Assembly: GCF_025264645.1 (NCBI RefSeq)
Contig: NZ_CP073696.1
Coordinates: 5,208,001 to 5,272,000, forward strand
Reading direction: 5' to 3'
DNA length: 64,000 nucleotides
Source: Edaphobacter lichenicola
GTDB taxonomy: Bacteria; Acidobacteriota; Terriglobia; Terriglobales; Acidobacteriaceae
A program made the position numbers and the translations under genes. Positions within the stretch are counted from its first letter, which is position 1; each line of letters starts with the position of its first letter. Below, piece by piece: positions 1-7,497 of this stretch. Under the pieces are notes generated by a model, which saw only the letters and a list, made by a program, of their open reading frames with translations, was not told the DNA's origin and made no database searches.

Positions 1-217
1 CGCCAGACCGATAAACTCGCACGGGAATCTCCCGGCCATCGGTCGGCACCGAACGATCTTCTGTCTTCACCCCGCTGTACTCCGGCATCGGCACAAACCG
101 TGCCATCATCTCCCGTCGATGAAACCGGGCAAGCTCCGGGGTCTGTTCATGCTGGGGCGGATGTCCCAGCGCCTTCGCCTCATCCAAAATCTTCTGCAGC
201 TTTGCGTCAATTGGCAT
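1..217 (-). CDS. Alpha/beta hydrolase (HSL/lipase-esterase type), N-terminal part
   Basis: The minus strand is open from an ATG at 215-217 to the window edge, giving 72 codons without a stop. The translation begins MPIDAKLQKILDEAKALG and later reads VPTDGREIPVRVYRSG. This is the usual N-terminal strand of soluble hormone-sensitive-lipase-like esterases, where a region like IPVRVYRP precedes the HGGG oxyanion motif. The catalytic part lies outside the window, so the family call rests on the N-terminus only. An ATG at 223-225 is out of frame. No upstream partner is visible: the next gene on this strand ends about 150 bp upstream. Confidence 0.55.
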   Translation of the reverse strand, partial: MPIDAKLQKILDEAKALGHPPQHEQTPELARFHRREMMARFVPMPEYSGVKTEDRSVPTDGREIPVRVYRSG

Positions 218-364
218 ACCGCCATCCTATCGCCCAGGCGGCCACGCCAAAACTCCATGCTTAAACACCACCGGCACCCCGAAGGGCGCCGGCACGGTGA
301 ACGTCACAAACTGCTGAAGCTGTAACTATAGAATATTCAAAATCATCCGATTAAGAGTCCAGGG

Positions 365-880
365 CTAGTTCTGGAAGGTCAGCAGCTCCAACCTCACCGG
401 ATCAACACCCATCCTGACCATCTTCAACTCCCTCGCCGCGGCCAAAGACAGGTCGATCACCCTATCCGGGAAGAGAACTCCACGATCGGTAATGGTCACA
501 ATGACGGATCGTTTGTTGCGCAGATCGGTCACCTTCACTTGGCTGCCGAACGGCAAGGTGCGGTGCGCGGCAGTCAGCTTATTCTTATCGAAGATCCGAC
601 CGCTCGCCGTTGTGTGACCCTGGAGCACCTCGCCATACCAGCTGGCAAAGCCGCTCTTGATCCTGGTCAGTATCGGTGTCCTGGGGGGCTGGACGGTCGT
701 GACGATCTCGGCTGGGGTGACGTCATGCATCACCGTAGCCGGGCCCATCGCTAGCGCGGATGCCGGAGTGGCGTTGTCCGTCGCAAAGGCTGACAGAACG
801 ACCAGCGCCGCCAACGTAAAGGCGGTCCGGGTCCTTCCAATCAGGGTTGCTGCACGTTCGTTTCCGGGTATCAGTTCCAT
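365..880 (-). CDS. RlpA-like secreted double-psi beta-barrel protein
   Basis: This 171-residue protein has an N-terminal hydrophobic export segment (about residues 17-36) and a C-terminal RlpA-like double-psi beta-barrel (about 75-160). Visible landmarks are GFASWYGEVLQGHTTASG, LPFGSQVKVTDLRN and the TDRG that carries the family's conserved Asp. RlpA proteins are cell-envelope proteins, and some are septal lytic transglycosylases acting on denuded peptidoglycan. There is no SPOR domain, so septal targeting is not shown. It stands alone, with about 400 bp upstream and about 150 bp downstream. Lytic activity is inferred from the family. Confidence 0.85.
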   Translation of the reverse strand: MELIPGNERAATLIGRTRTAFTLAALVVLSAFATDNATPASALAMGPATVMHDVTPAEIVTTVQPPRTPILTRIKSGFASWYGEVLQGHTTASGRIFDKNKLTAAHRTLPFGSQVKVTDLRNKRSVIVTITDRGVLFPDRVIDLSLAAARELKMVRMGVDPVRLELLTFQN

Positions 881-1277
881 GCCTTAAGTATATGAAATTC
901 AAGGCCTAAGCGGGCTTTTTTTAACCCAAAAGTGACGTTCGGTTCATCACACCCCAATCGCGTTGTCAACCGATTTTCGGTTGCCTCGGAGCCTCAAAAA
1001 AGATGCCAAAAAAATCCGTAGGCGCCAACTCTTCGTTACAAAGGAGTTACTCATGCTCCCGATCAGAGGAGTTAATGTTCCGGGTACACACTTTTTGTTT
1101 TTTTATTTCGTCCAACGCGCTGAGCGGGCTCATGTAACGATGTGCTTGAAAAGCAGGATCATCGATCTTCCCCAAAAGACAGCTTCCGGCGACCGAAACC
1201 AGCGGTCGCGGAACCGGCCCCGGAAAACCCGAAATCCTTCTTCAACCCCCGACGTGACCCTTTGAGGTAGCACCACC
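881..1277. other. Intergenic region between rlpA-like gene and acyltransferase cluster
   Basis: This 397-bp spacer separates two divergent units and should hold both promoters. A weak hairpin followed by seven T lies at about 899-920. AAAGGAG (1040-1046) sits six bases before an ATG at 1053 and starts a possible leader reading frame, listed separately. A T-rich run follows at 1091-1107. I could not identify a convincing -35/-10 pair. Confidence 0.4.
1053..1265 (+). CDS. Possible short leader ORF (70 aa) ahead of the acyltransferase cluster
   Basis: A strong Shine-Dalgarno (AAAGGAG, six bases before the ATG) starts a 70-residue frame with no recognisable domain and a basic C-terminal half. 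Its TGA stop (1263-1265) overlaps the GAGG ribosome-binding sequence of the MBOAT gene, whose ATG is 12 bases further on. That arrangement suits translational coupling. Inside it, a second SD-like AGAGGAG precedes an ATG at 1075 that opens a 20-residue frame. The composition is not convincingly coding, so this could be a leader RNA rather than a gene. Confidence 0.25.
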   Translation: MLPIRGVNVPGTHFLFFYFVQRAERAHVTMCLKSRIIDLPQKTASGDRNQRSRNRPRKTRNPSSTPDVTL

Positions 1278-2666
1278 ATGTCCCCCTTGAGTCCGGCGTA
1301 CTTCGCCTTTGCCGCCACAGCGATCACGCTGTATTGGCTCTGTTATCGCTGGAAAAACGCCCGCCTCTCGGTCCTTTTGCTGGCCAACGCCTTCTTCCTG
1401 GCCCGCCTCGCCTGGTTTTACCCCGTGCTTCTGCTGGCAGCCGCAACCATCGACTACCTCGTCGGCCTCGGCCTGCAAAGCATCCCCCGGGACCAGACCT
1501 CCCGCCGCCGAGCGCTCGTTTCCATCAGCGTCCTCTTGAACGTCGGCTTACTCGCCGCGACCAAGTGCATCCCCGTCGCGTTGGGCGAGCTCTACCGCTG
1601 GGTCTTCCCCCTCAGCCTCTCCTTTTACTGCTTCCAATCAATGACTTACACCATCGACCTCTTCCGAGGGATCGACCAGAAGGGAACTCGCAGCTACCTC
1701 ACGCACCTCACCTCTGCCTCGCTCTTCACTGTCATCGTGGCCGGCCCCATCAACCGCATCTCCGACCTTATCAAGCAACTTCAGCAGCCGTTCTCCCTCA
1801 CCCCAACCCAGGGCGGCCGAGCCTTCCTCCTCATCGCCTCGGGTCTCGGCAAGAAGCTCCTCATCGCCGACTTCCTCTCCAACAACGTCGCCAACCGCAT
1901 CTTCGACACACCCACCCTCTACAGCGGTGCCGAAGTCCTCATCGGTGTCTATGCCTACGCTCTCCAGATCTACTTCGACTTCTCCGGTTACACCGACATC
2001 GCCATGGGCCTCTGCCTCCTCTTTGGCCTCACCGTGCCCGACAACTTCAACCGCCCCTACATCTCCACCTCCATCTCCGACTTCTGGCGTCGCTGGCACA
2101 TCACCTTCTCCAACTGGCTCCGCGACTACGTCTACTTCTCCCTCCCCAGCGCCCGCAAGTGGAAGGGCGCAAACTACGTCAACCCCATCATCGTCATGCT
2201 CTTAGGAGGCCTCTGGCATGGTCTCGGCTGGACCTTCGTGCTCTGGGGTCTCATCCACGGCATCGGCCTCACCACCCACCGCATCTTTCAGACCCAGCGC
2301 CAGGCCCGTTACGGCAAGCGCCCCCCAACCCAGTGGGGAAGATACCTCAGCATCTTCGTCACCTTCCACTTCGTATGCCTCACCTGGATCTTCTTCCGCT
2401 CGCCCGACGTAGCCACAGCCGTAGCCATCCTTGGCCGTCTCGCCTCCATGACATTCTCAGTGAGCAACATCACCCTCCCCATCGTCGGTGTCATGCTTGC
2501 CGGAGTAGCCATCCACGCCATTCCGGTCAAATGGTTTGACCGCACCGTCGAAGTCTTCGGCCGCGCCCCCTTCGTCCTTCAGGGCGCAGGCCTAGCCGCC
2601 GCCATCCTGCTCATCGAGTTCTTCGCAGGCCGCGGCTCAACCTCCTTCGTCTACAGCAACTTCTAG
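1278..2666 (+). CDS. MBOAT-family membrane O-acyltransferase (DltB/AlgI-like)
   Basis: This 462-residue polytopic membrane protein carries the hallmarks of membrane-bound O-acyltransferases. These are FDFSGYTDIAMG (233-244), NFNRPY (256-261), SISDFWRRWHITFSNWLRDY (265-284) and GGLWHG with the presumed catalytic His314. The length matches the AlgI/DltB group, which moves acyl groups across the inner membrane onto polysaccharides or teichoic acids. A GAGG Shine-Dalgarno lies about 10 bases before the ATG. Five bases separate it from a SGNH-type partner, the usual MBOAT-SGNH pairing. A carrier protein and an acyl-AMP ligase sit in the same run of genes, which makes a Dlt-like donor route plausible. 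The acceptor is unknown. Confidence 0.9.
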   Translation: MSPLSPAYFAFAATAITLYWLCYRWKNARLSVLLLANAFFLARLAWFYPVLLLAAATIDYLVGLGLQSIPRDQTSRRRALVSISVLLNVGLLAATKCIPVALGELYRWVFPLSLSFYCFQSMTYTIDLFRGIDQKGTRSYLTHLTSASLFTVIVAGPINRISDLIKQLQQPFSLTPTQGGRAFLLIASGLGKKLLIADFLSNNVANRIFDTPTLYSGAEVLIGVYAYALQIYFDFSGYTDIAMGLCLLFGLTVPDNFNRPYISTSISDFWRRWHITFSNWLRDYVYFSLPSARKWKGANYVNPIIVMLLGGLWHGLGWTFVLWGLIHGIGLTTHRIFQTQRQARYGKRPPTQWGRYLSIFVTFHFVCLTWIFFRSPDVATAVAILGRLASMTFSVSNITLPIVGVMLAGVAIHAIPVKWFDRTVEVFGRAPFVLQGAGLAAAILLIEFFAGRGSTSFVYSNF

Positions 2667-2671
2667 CCGCC

Positions 2672-4147
2672 ATGCCAAGCAACTTCCCAACCCAAACCCT
2701 CCTGGCCGCCGCCACCTTCGCGGCCATACTCCTCGCCGTCCACTACGGCCTCGACCGCACCAAAGGCCTCGACCCAGCCACAACGCTGCGCCCGATCACG
2801 CAGTTTCCCACCGACCGAACCTCCTACGTCCCCGTAGCCAAAGTCCCCATCCCTCCAGTCTCCCCCACCCTCGCGATCCCCGACCCCAAAGCCCACGGCC
2901 GCTCGCCAAAAGACGCCGCTAACTCCACCCTCCAGTCCGAATTCCTCATCGACGACAACGGCGTCCTCGACCACTTCTACGCCGCCCTCGCGAACCTCAG
3001 CACCGGCCCAAACAAACGCGACGTCCGCATCGTCCACTACGGCGACTCCCCCACTACCGCCGACCTCATCACCGGCGACGCCCGCGAGCTCCTCCAGCAG
3101 CGCTTCGGTAACGCCGGTCCTGGCTTCATCCTCATCGCAAAGCCCTGGGCATGGTACGGCCATCACGGCGTCGACGTCTCCGCCGACGGCTGGAAGATCG
3201 ACACCGCCGTCGGCTCCATGCGCGAAGCCAACTACGGCCTCGGCGGAGCCATCTTCACCGGCCCCGTCGGCGCTACCAGCACCATCCACCTCAGCGCACA
3301 CGACTCCACCGCCATCGAAGTCGAATATCTGGCCGAGCCCAACGGCGGCAATCTCCAGGTCATCGCCGACGGCACCCCCGCAGGCACCGTCCAGACCGCC
3401 GCCGACACCAAACAAAACGCCGCAACCTCCATCTCCCTCCCACCCGGCACGAAAAAAGTAGAGCTCCGCGTCTCCGGCAGCCCCGTCCAACTCTTCGGCG
3501 TAGCCTTCAGCCGCGACAACCCCGGCCTCACCTACGACAGCATCGGACTCAACGGCGCCTCCACCACCGTCATGTCGCGCGCCTTCAACCCCACCACCTT
3601 CGCCGCCTCACTCCAGCACCGCAACCCCGACCTCGTCGTCATCAACTACGGCACCAACGAGAGCGGCTTCCCCTCCTACGTCGAAAAGCAGTACGAACCC
3701 GAGCTCATCCGCGCCATCGGCCGCGTCCGATCCGCCCTCCCCAACGCGTCCATCCTCATCATGAGTCCGATGGACCGCGGCGAACGCAGCGGCGACCAGA
3801 TATCCACCATGCGCGCCATCCCCGAGATCGTCGCCATCCAGCAACGCGTCGCCCAACAGACCGGTTGCGGCTTCTTCAACACCTACCAGGCCATGGGCGG
3901 CAGCGGCACCATGGCCCGCTGGTATGAGCGCCACCCCGCCATGGTCGGCGCCGACCTCATCCACCCCTCCCCGCAAGGAGCCCGCATCGTCGCCCAGCTT
4001 CTCACCGGCCAACTCCTGATAGGCTACGAACGATACATGCAAAATCACCAGCCTCCCCAAAACAAACCTTCAACTCCCGTCGCAGACGCAATGCCCACCC
4101 AGGCCGCAACGCAAACTCCAATCGTCAAACCCACGGGTGTTCAATAG
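2672..4147 (+). CDS. Membrane-anchored SGNH/GDSL-like protein, paralogue 1
   Basis: This 491-residue protein has one N-terminal membrane segment (about 7-25) followed by a periplasmic SGNH-hydrolase fold. Block I is HYGDSPTTADL with Ser126, the conserved Gly/Asn block is NYGTNESG, and the Asp-x-x-His block is DLIHPS (Asp428, His431). A beta-rich insertion (about 170-290) lies between block I and the Gly/Asn block. The family includes DltD- and AlgX-like partners of MBOAT enzymes. It starts 5 bp after the MBOAT gene and is immediately followed by a paralogue with its serine at the same residue number. Whether it transfers or removes acyl groups cannot be told from sequence. Confidence 0.8.
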   Translation: MPSNFPTQTLLAAATFAAILLAVHYGLDRTKGLDPATTLRPITQFPTDRTSYVPVAKVPIPPVSPTLAIPDPKAHGRSPKDAANSTLQSEFLIDDNGVLDHFYAALANLSTGPNKRDVRIVHYGDSPTTADLITGDARELLQQRFGNAGPGFILIAKPWAWYGHHGVDVSADGWKIDTAVGSMREANYGLGGAIFTGPVGATSTIHLSAHDSTAIEVEYLAEPNGGNLQVIADGTPAGTVQTAADTKQNAATSISLPPGTKKVELRVSGSPVQLFGVAFSRDNPGLTYDSIGLNGASTTVMSRAFNPTTFAASLQHRNPDLVVINYGTNESGFPSYVEKQYEPELIRAIGRVRSALPNASILIMSPMDRGERSGDQISTMRAIPEIVAIQQRVAQQTGCGFFNTYQAMGGSGTMARWYERHPAMVGADLIHPSPQGARIVAQLLTGQLLIGYERYMQNHQPPQNKPSTPVADAMPTQAATQTPIVKPTGVQ

Positions 4148-5728
4148 ATGAGACTTCGCCCCCTCCCGACGGCCCTCCTCCTGCTCTCCCTCTCAGCCGG
4201 CCTCGCCCTCCACGCCGTCGAAACCGACAAGGCTGGAGCCCCCTCCAAGACAAAGCGCGCACCCGCCGCCAAGCCTCCAAAATCAAAAAAACACTCCACC
4301 AAATCCACTACACACACCACACACAAAACCACCACAGTCGTTCACACCTCGAAAGTCTCCCTCAGCACCCGCGAGATCATCACCGACCGCATCAACCACA
4401 GCCTGGCCAGCACCCGCGTCGGCATTGAAAATCCCCGAGCCCTCCGACCCTTCTTCACTCAACTCCATCAGCTCCAAACTGATCCCCACAGCCAGCTCGT
4501 CCGCGTCATCCAATTCGGCGACTCCCACACCGCAGCCGACATGTTCACCGGCGCTCTCCGTACCCTCTTTCAAGACAAGTTCGGCAACGGCGGCGCAGGC
4601 TTCCAATACGCTGGCTACCCCTTCGCCGGCTATCGCATCCATGGCACCAGCCGCGCTCAATCCACCGGCTGGCTCGCCCTCGGCACGCACCTCCGCGACA
4701 TCGGCGACGGCCTCGTCGGCATGGGTGGCGTCAGTCTCAGCACCGAAGCAGCAGGGAACTGGGTCACCGTCGACGCCGACGCGACCTCCCTCGAAGTCCA
4801 GTACCTCATCCAGCCCAACGGCGGCCGCATCGAGATCCGCGACAACGATCAGCTCCTCGCCACCATCTCCACCGCAACCGGCCAGACCCTGACTCCCGCC
4901 GCAACAACCCAACCCACACCGAACGGCAAGAAAGCGTCTCTCTCCGCCGATTCCACCCAAACAGACGCAACAGACGCCGTCGCAATCGATCCCGACCAGA
5001 CCCTCCAGACCCCAGCGCCACAAACCCAAGCAGTCGGAGCACCCGCAACCACACTCCCTACAGGTGAAGTCAGCGCAGGCCACTACAACACCACCATCCC
5101 TGCAGGTCATCACCACATCGAAGTCCTCACCACCCAAGCCGCTCCCGTCCGCCTCCTCGGCCTCTCCACAGAAAACGCCGCTGGCGTCACCTACGAAGCC
5201 GCCGGCATCAACGGCGCAGAAGCCTCCCTCTTCCTCCGCTGGAACGAAGCCATTCAGCAGACCCTCATGGCTGAAACCAACCCCGCCCTGATCGTTCTCG
5301 CCTACGGCACCAACGAGGCAGGCGATCGCAACTGGACTGAAGAAACCTACGCCTCCCTCCTTCGCCGCATCATCGAGCGCTGCCGCCGCCTCGCTCCCAA
5401 CGCCTCCATCCTCGTCGTCGGCCCACCCGACCGCGCCCTGCGCAATGGTCGCCACGGCTGGGCCGCCTTCGCCGGCGTCGACCGCATCGTCCAGGCCCAG
5501 CGCGCCGTCTGCCGCCAGATGAACTGTGCCTACTGGGATCAGCGCTCCCGCATGGGAGGCTTCGGTTCCATGCGAGACTGGGTCGCCATCAGCTGGGCTC
5601 AGCCCGACCACACTCACTTCACCGGCGAGGGATACAACGAGTTGGCCAGCGCTCTCTTTTCCGATATAGTCCAGCAGTACGACGCCTACCTGCCGCCCCT
5701 CGTTCGCGCCCAGAGTGAAACAAAATAG
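4148..5728 (+). CDS. Secreted SGNH/GDSL-like protein, paralogue 2
   Basis: The ATG follows the preceding TAG with no gap, so the two paralogues are translationally linked. The 526 residues comprise a signal peptide (1-21), a Lys/Thr/His/Pro-rich linker (about 22-62) and an SGNH fold. Block I is QFGDSHTAAD with Ser126, the Gly/Asn block is YGTNEAGD, and Asp487-x-x-His490 lies in PDHTHFTGEGY. Compared with paralogue 1 it carries an extra Thr/Gln/Pro-rich stretch (about 242-305) inside the beta-rich domain, probably disordered. All catalytic-position residues are retained. It is likely a second periplasmic acyl-handling partner of the MBOAT enzyme, with specificity unknown. Confidence 0.8.
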   Translation: MRLRPLPTALLLLSLSAGLALHAVETDKAGAPSKTKRAPAAKPPKSKKHSTKSTTHTTHKTTTVVHTSKVSLSTREIITDRINHSLASTRVGIENPRALRPFFTQLHQLQTDPHSQLVRVIQFGDSHTAADMFTGALRTLFQDKFGNGGAGFQYAGYPFAGYRIHGTSRAQSTGWLALGTHLRDIGDGLVGMGGVSLSTEAAGNWVTVDADATSLEVQYLIQPNGGRIEIRDNDQLLATISTATGQTLTPAATTQPTPNGKKASLSADSTQTDATDAVAIDPDQTLQTPAPQTQAVGAPATTLPTGEVSAGHYNTTIPAGHHHIEVLTTQAAPVRLLGLSTENAAGVTYEAAGINGAEASLFLRWNEAIQQTLMAETNPALIVLAYGTNEAGDRNWTEETYASLLRRIIERCRRLAPNASILVVGPPDRALRNGRHGWAAFAGVDRIVQAQRAVCRQMNCAYWDQRSRMGGFGSMRDWVAISWAQPDHTHFTGEGYNELASALFSDIVQQYDAYLPPLVRAQSETK

Positions 5729-5826
5729 ACCGCCGTAAAACAAAATGCGCAGCAGTGAAAACGAAATAAACATCACTTCGTCACAAGCTACGAAATTGGT
5801 TACAAATCACCCAGGCAGGCACCGCA

Positions 5827-6063
5827 ATGAGCAAACAAGCAGGCATCCTCAAGGTCATCCACGCCGTATCTGAGATCCCCAATGACCCATCTCCCGATGA
5901 GTCCCTCTTCGACTCCGGCACCCTCGACTCCTTCACCCTCCCCGATCTCGTCACCGGCCTCGAAAAGGAGTTCAACGTCAAAATCCCCGACTCTGACCTC
6001 GTACCCGAGCGCTTCGACACCGTCACCAAGATCGAAGCCTACCTCGACAGCCGCCAGAGTTAG
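5827..6063 (+). CDS. Free acyl carrier protein (DltC-sized)
   Basis: The protein is 78 residues, acidic and helical. DSGTLDSFTLPDL carries Ser35, the presumed 4'-phosphopantetheine attachment site, and the C-terminal half (FNVKIPDSDL, FDTVTKIEAYL) fits helices III and IV. Length and motif match DltC and specialised acyl carrier proteins better than housekeeping AcpP, which has DSLDTVEL. It lies 98 bp after the second SGNH gene and before the ketosynthase-like and ligase genes. The expected role is to carry an activated acyl group to the MBOAT enzyme or the ketosynthase-like enzyme. The cargo is unknown. Confidence 0.88.
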   Translation: MSKQAGILKVIHAVSEIPNDPSPDESLFDSGTLDSFTLPDLVTGLEKEFNVKIPDSDLVPERFDTVTKIEAYLDSRQS

Positions 6064-6124
6064 CGCACCAAACCGCTACAGTTACCACCGAACCAAACAT
6101 CGCTGTCATTACACCGCGCCCCGC

Positions 6125-6402
6125 TGTCATTCAAACCCTGAGCGCAACTCGAAAGAGAGAATCCCGCATTTGCGGTTGCAGTTGTAGTCGCTGACGTTGC
6201 CGTTGCTGCTGTCGCTGCTTCTTTAGTTGTCATCCCCGAAGGGGATCTGCGTTTGCCGTTGCTGTTGTCTTTGCTCTTGCTGTTGCTCTTGCTGTTGCTC
6301 TTGCTGTTGCTCTTGCTGTTGCTCTTGCTGTTGCTGTTGCAGGTGTCGTTGTCGTTGCCTGTTCCCTTTGTTGTCATTCCGCAGCGAAGCGGAGGAATCT
6401 GC
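6125..6402. repeat. Cluster of short GTCATTCC-type interspersed repeats
   Basis: Three related units are visible: 6125-6173 (TGTCATTC ... GAATCCCGCATTTGC), 6228-6250 (TGTCATCCCCGAAGGGGATC) and 6372-6402 (TGTCATTCCGCAGCGAAGCG, then GAGGAATCTGC). A shorter TGTCATTAC lies at about 6102. All follow the pattern TGTCATYCC, then a purine/GC-rich middle, then RATCTGC or ATTTGC. I recall similar units scattered between genes in Acidobacteriaceae, but copy number was not checked here. Confidence 0.6.
6271..6340. repeat. 12-bp microsatellite (TTGCTGTTGCTC)n
   Basis: There are four perfect head-to-tail copies of TTGCTGTTGCTC at 6277-6324. They are preceded by a half unit at 6271-6276 and followed by TTGCTGTTGCTG and TTGC to 6340. 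Flanking sequence (about 6174-6270 and 6341-6360) is a degenerate version of the same GTTGC theme, as expected from slippage expansion. The unit length is a multiple of three, but no start codon or domain supports a coding role. Confidence 0.85.
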
Positions 6403-6539
6403 TTCTCCTCTTTCTAACAATTCTGAAATCAAATCGTCGTCCAACCGCAGCATGCAACACCCTATCGTCAAGCAAGCAGCGCACACACCACGCCTCATCT
6501 TTTGCTTTAGTCTATCCATCAGCATCAGGAGTACCGGAG

Positions 6540-7463
6540 ATGTCCTACCTTCTCGCCTTCGGCCACCACGTCCCCGACCTCGTCGTGACCAACGACGCGC
6601 TTCAGGCACGCACTGGCCGCGACGCCACTACCATGGAGAAGTCCAGCGGCATCCACGAGCGGCGCTACGCCCCCGAAGGCACCACCGTAGCCGACCTGGG
6701 CCTCACCGCTGCCCGAGCCTGCCTCGAAAACGCCGCCCTGAGACCCGCAGACATTGGCCTCATCCTCTTCTCCAGCGGCTCCTCCGAGCGCGCGTTTCCC
6801 GGCCCAGCCTCCGTCCTCGCAGCGAAACTCGGCCTCACCGCAACTCCAGCCATCGACATCCCCGTAGCCAGCGCTGGCTCTCTCATCGCCCTCGCCTTCG
6901 CAGCTGACCTCGCCCCCCGCTACGGCAACATCCTCATCGTCGCCTCTGAGATCATGTCCCGCCGCATCTCCGACGCCGACCCCGACACCGCCATCCTCTT
7001 CGGCGACGGCGCCGGAGCATGCATCGTCTCGCCAGACCAAGGCTTCGCCACCATCGCCGACGTCTCCCTCTCCACCGACGGCAACTTCGCCGACGCCCTC
7101 CAACTTCCCCTAGGCGGCGCCATCGAGATGAAAGGCCTCGCCGTCATCCTGCAAGCCTCTCGCAAGATCCCCCGCTCCATCGAAGACCTACTCACCAAAA
7201 ACAATCTCAAGCCCGCCGACGTCGGCACCTACCTCATGCATCAGGCCAACCTCAACCTCATTCGCAAAGTAGCCGCCGCCCTCACCGTCCCCGAACAAAG
7301 CTTCTTCTGCAACATCGCCCGCTACGGCAACACCTCCTCCGCATCTCTCCTCATCGCCGCCTCCGAGTGGCACGCCGCCAACCCAAAACCCTCAAAGCCG
7401 ATCATCCTCGCAGCCTTCGGAGCAGGCTTCAACTGGGGCAGCATTCTGGCGCTGCCAACTTGA
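6540..7463 (+). CDS. Ketoacyl-ACP synthase III-like thiolase-fold enzyme with Cys-to-Ser active site
   Basis: The 307 residues align with FabH-type enzymes along their length. FGDGAGACIV (about 154-163), MHQANLNLIRK with His234, and YGNTSSASL with Asn264 match the catalytic His and Asn regions. The position of the nucleophilic Cys, normally in an AACAGF-like context, reads PVASAGS with Ser111 (AGC codon at 6870). A KASIII fold with Ser instead of Cys resembles DpsC-like priming enzymes and acyltransferase variants more than condensing FabH. GGAG lies shortly upstream of the ATG. The gene lies between a carrier protein and a ligase-carrier-acyltransferase fusion, so it probably handles carrier-bound acyl groups. 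Fatty-acid initiation seems less likely. Confidence 0.85.
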   Translation: MSYLLAFGHHVPDLVVTNDALQARTGRDATTMEKSSGIHERRYAPEGTTVADLGLTAARACLENAALRPADIGLILFSSGSSERAFPGPASVLAAKLGLTATPAIDIPVASAGSLIALAFAADLAPRYGNILIVASEIMSRRISDADPDTAILFGDGAGACIVSPDQGFATIADVSLSTDGNFADALQLPLGGAIEMKGLAVILQASRKIPRSIEDLLTKNNLKPADVGTYLMHQANLNLIRKVAAALTVPEQSFFCNIARYGNTSSASLLIAASEWHAANPKPSKPIILAAFGAGFNWGSILALPT

Positions 7464-7497
7464 TTACCGACACGGCAAGTCCGCAACACCGAACTGC

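Larger units (their letters stand above)
6064..6539. other. 476-bp repeat-rich spacer within the acyltransferase cluster
   Basis: No gene is supported here. The spacer holds a 12-bp microsatellite and at least three short GTCATTCC/GTCATCCC-type repeat units (separate entries). These are embedded in CTGTTGC-rich low-complexity sequence from about 6174 to 6360. Reading frames through it encode only Cys/Ser- or Gln/Ser/Lys-rich low-complexity peptides. The gap may divide the cluster into two transcripts. Confidence 0.6.

Noticed and set aside
119..325. Short plus-strand frame near the left edge
   Set aside because: The minus strand encodes a plausible alpha/beta hydrolase N-terminus across most of the same bases.
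4283..5776. A 497-residue open frame on the minus strand opposite the second SGNH gene
   Set aside because: It is antisense to a gene with clear catalytic motifs and arises from the strong C-ending codon bias. Its translation is Gly/Val/Asp/Glu-rich low complexity with no domain.
6271..6340. CRISPR-like regular repeats
   Set aside because: The units are 12 bp and contiguous with no spacers, so this is a microsatellite.
6227..6907. Cys-rich plus-strand frame and Gln/Glu-rich minus-strand frames through the microsatellite
   Set aside because: They are produced by the 12-bp repeat being a multiple of three. They overlap the ketosynthase-like gene and have no supporting start or domain.
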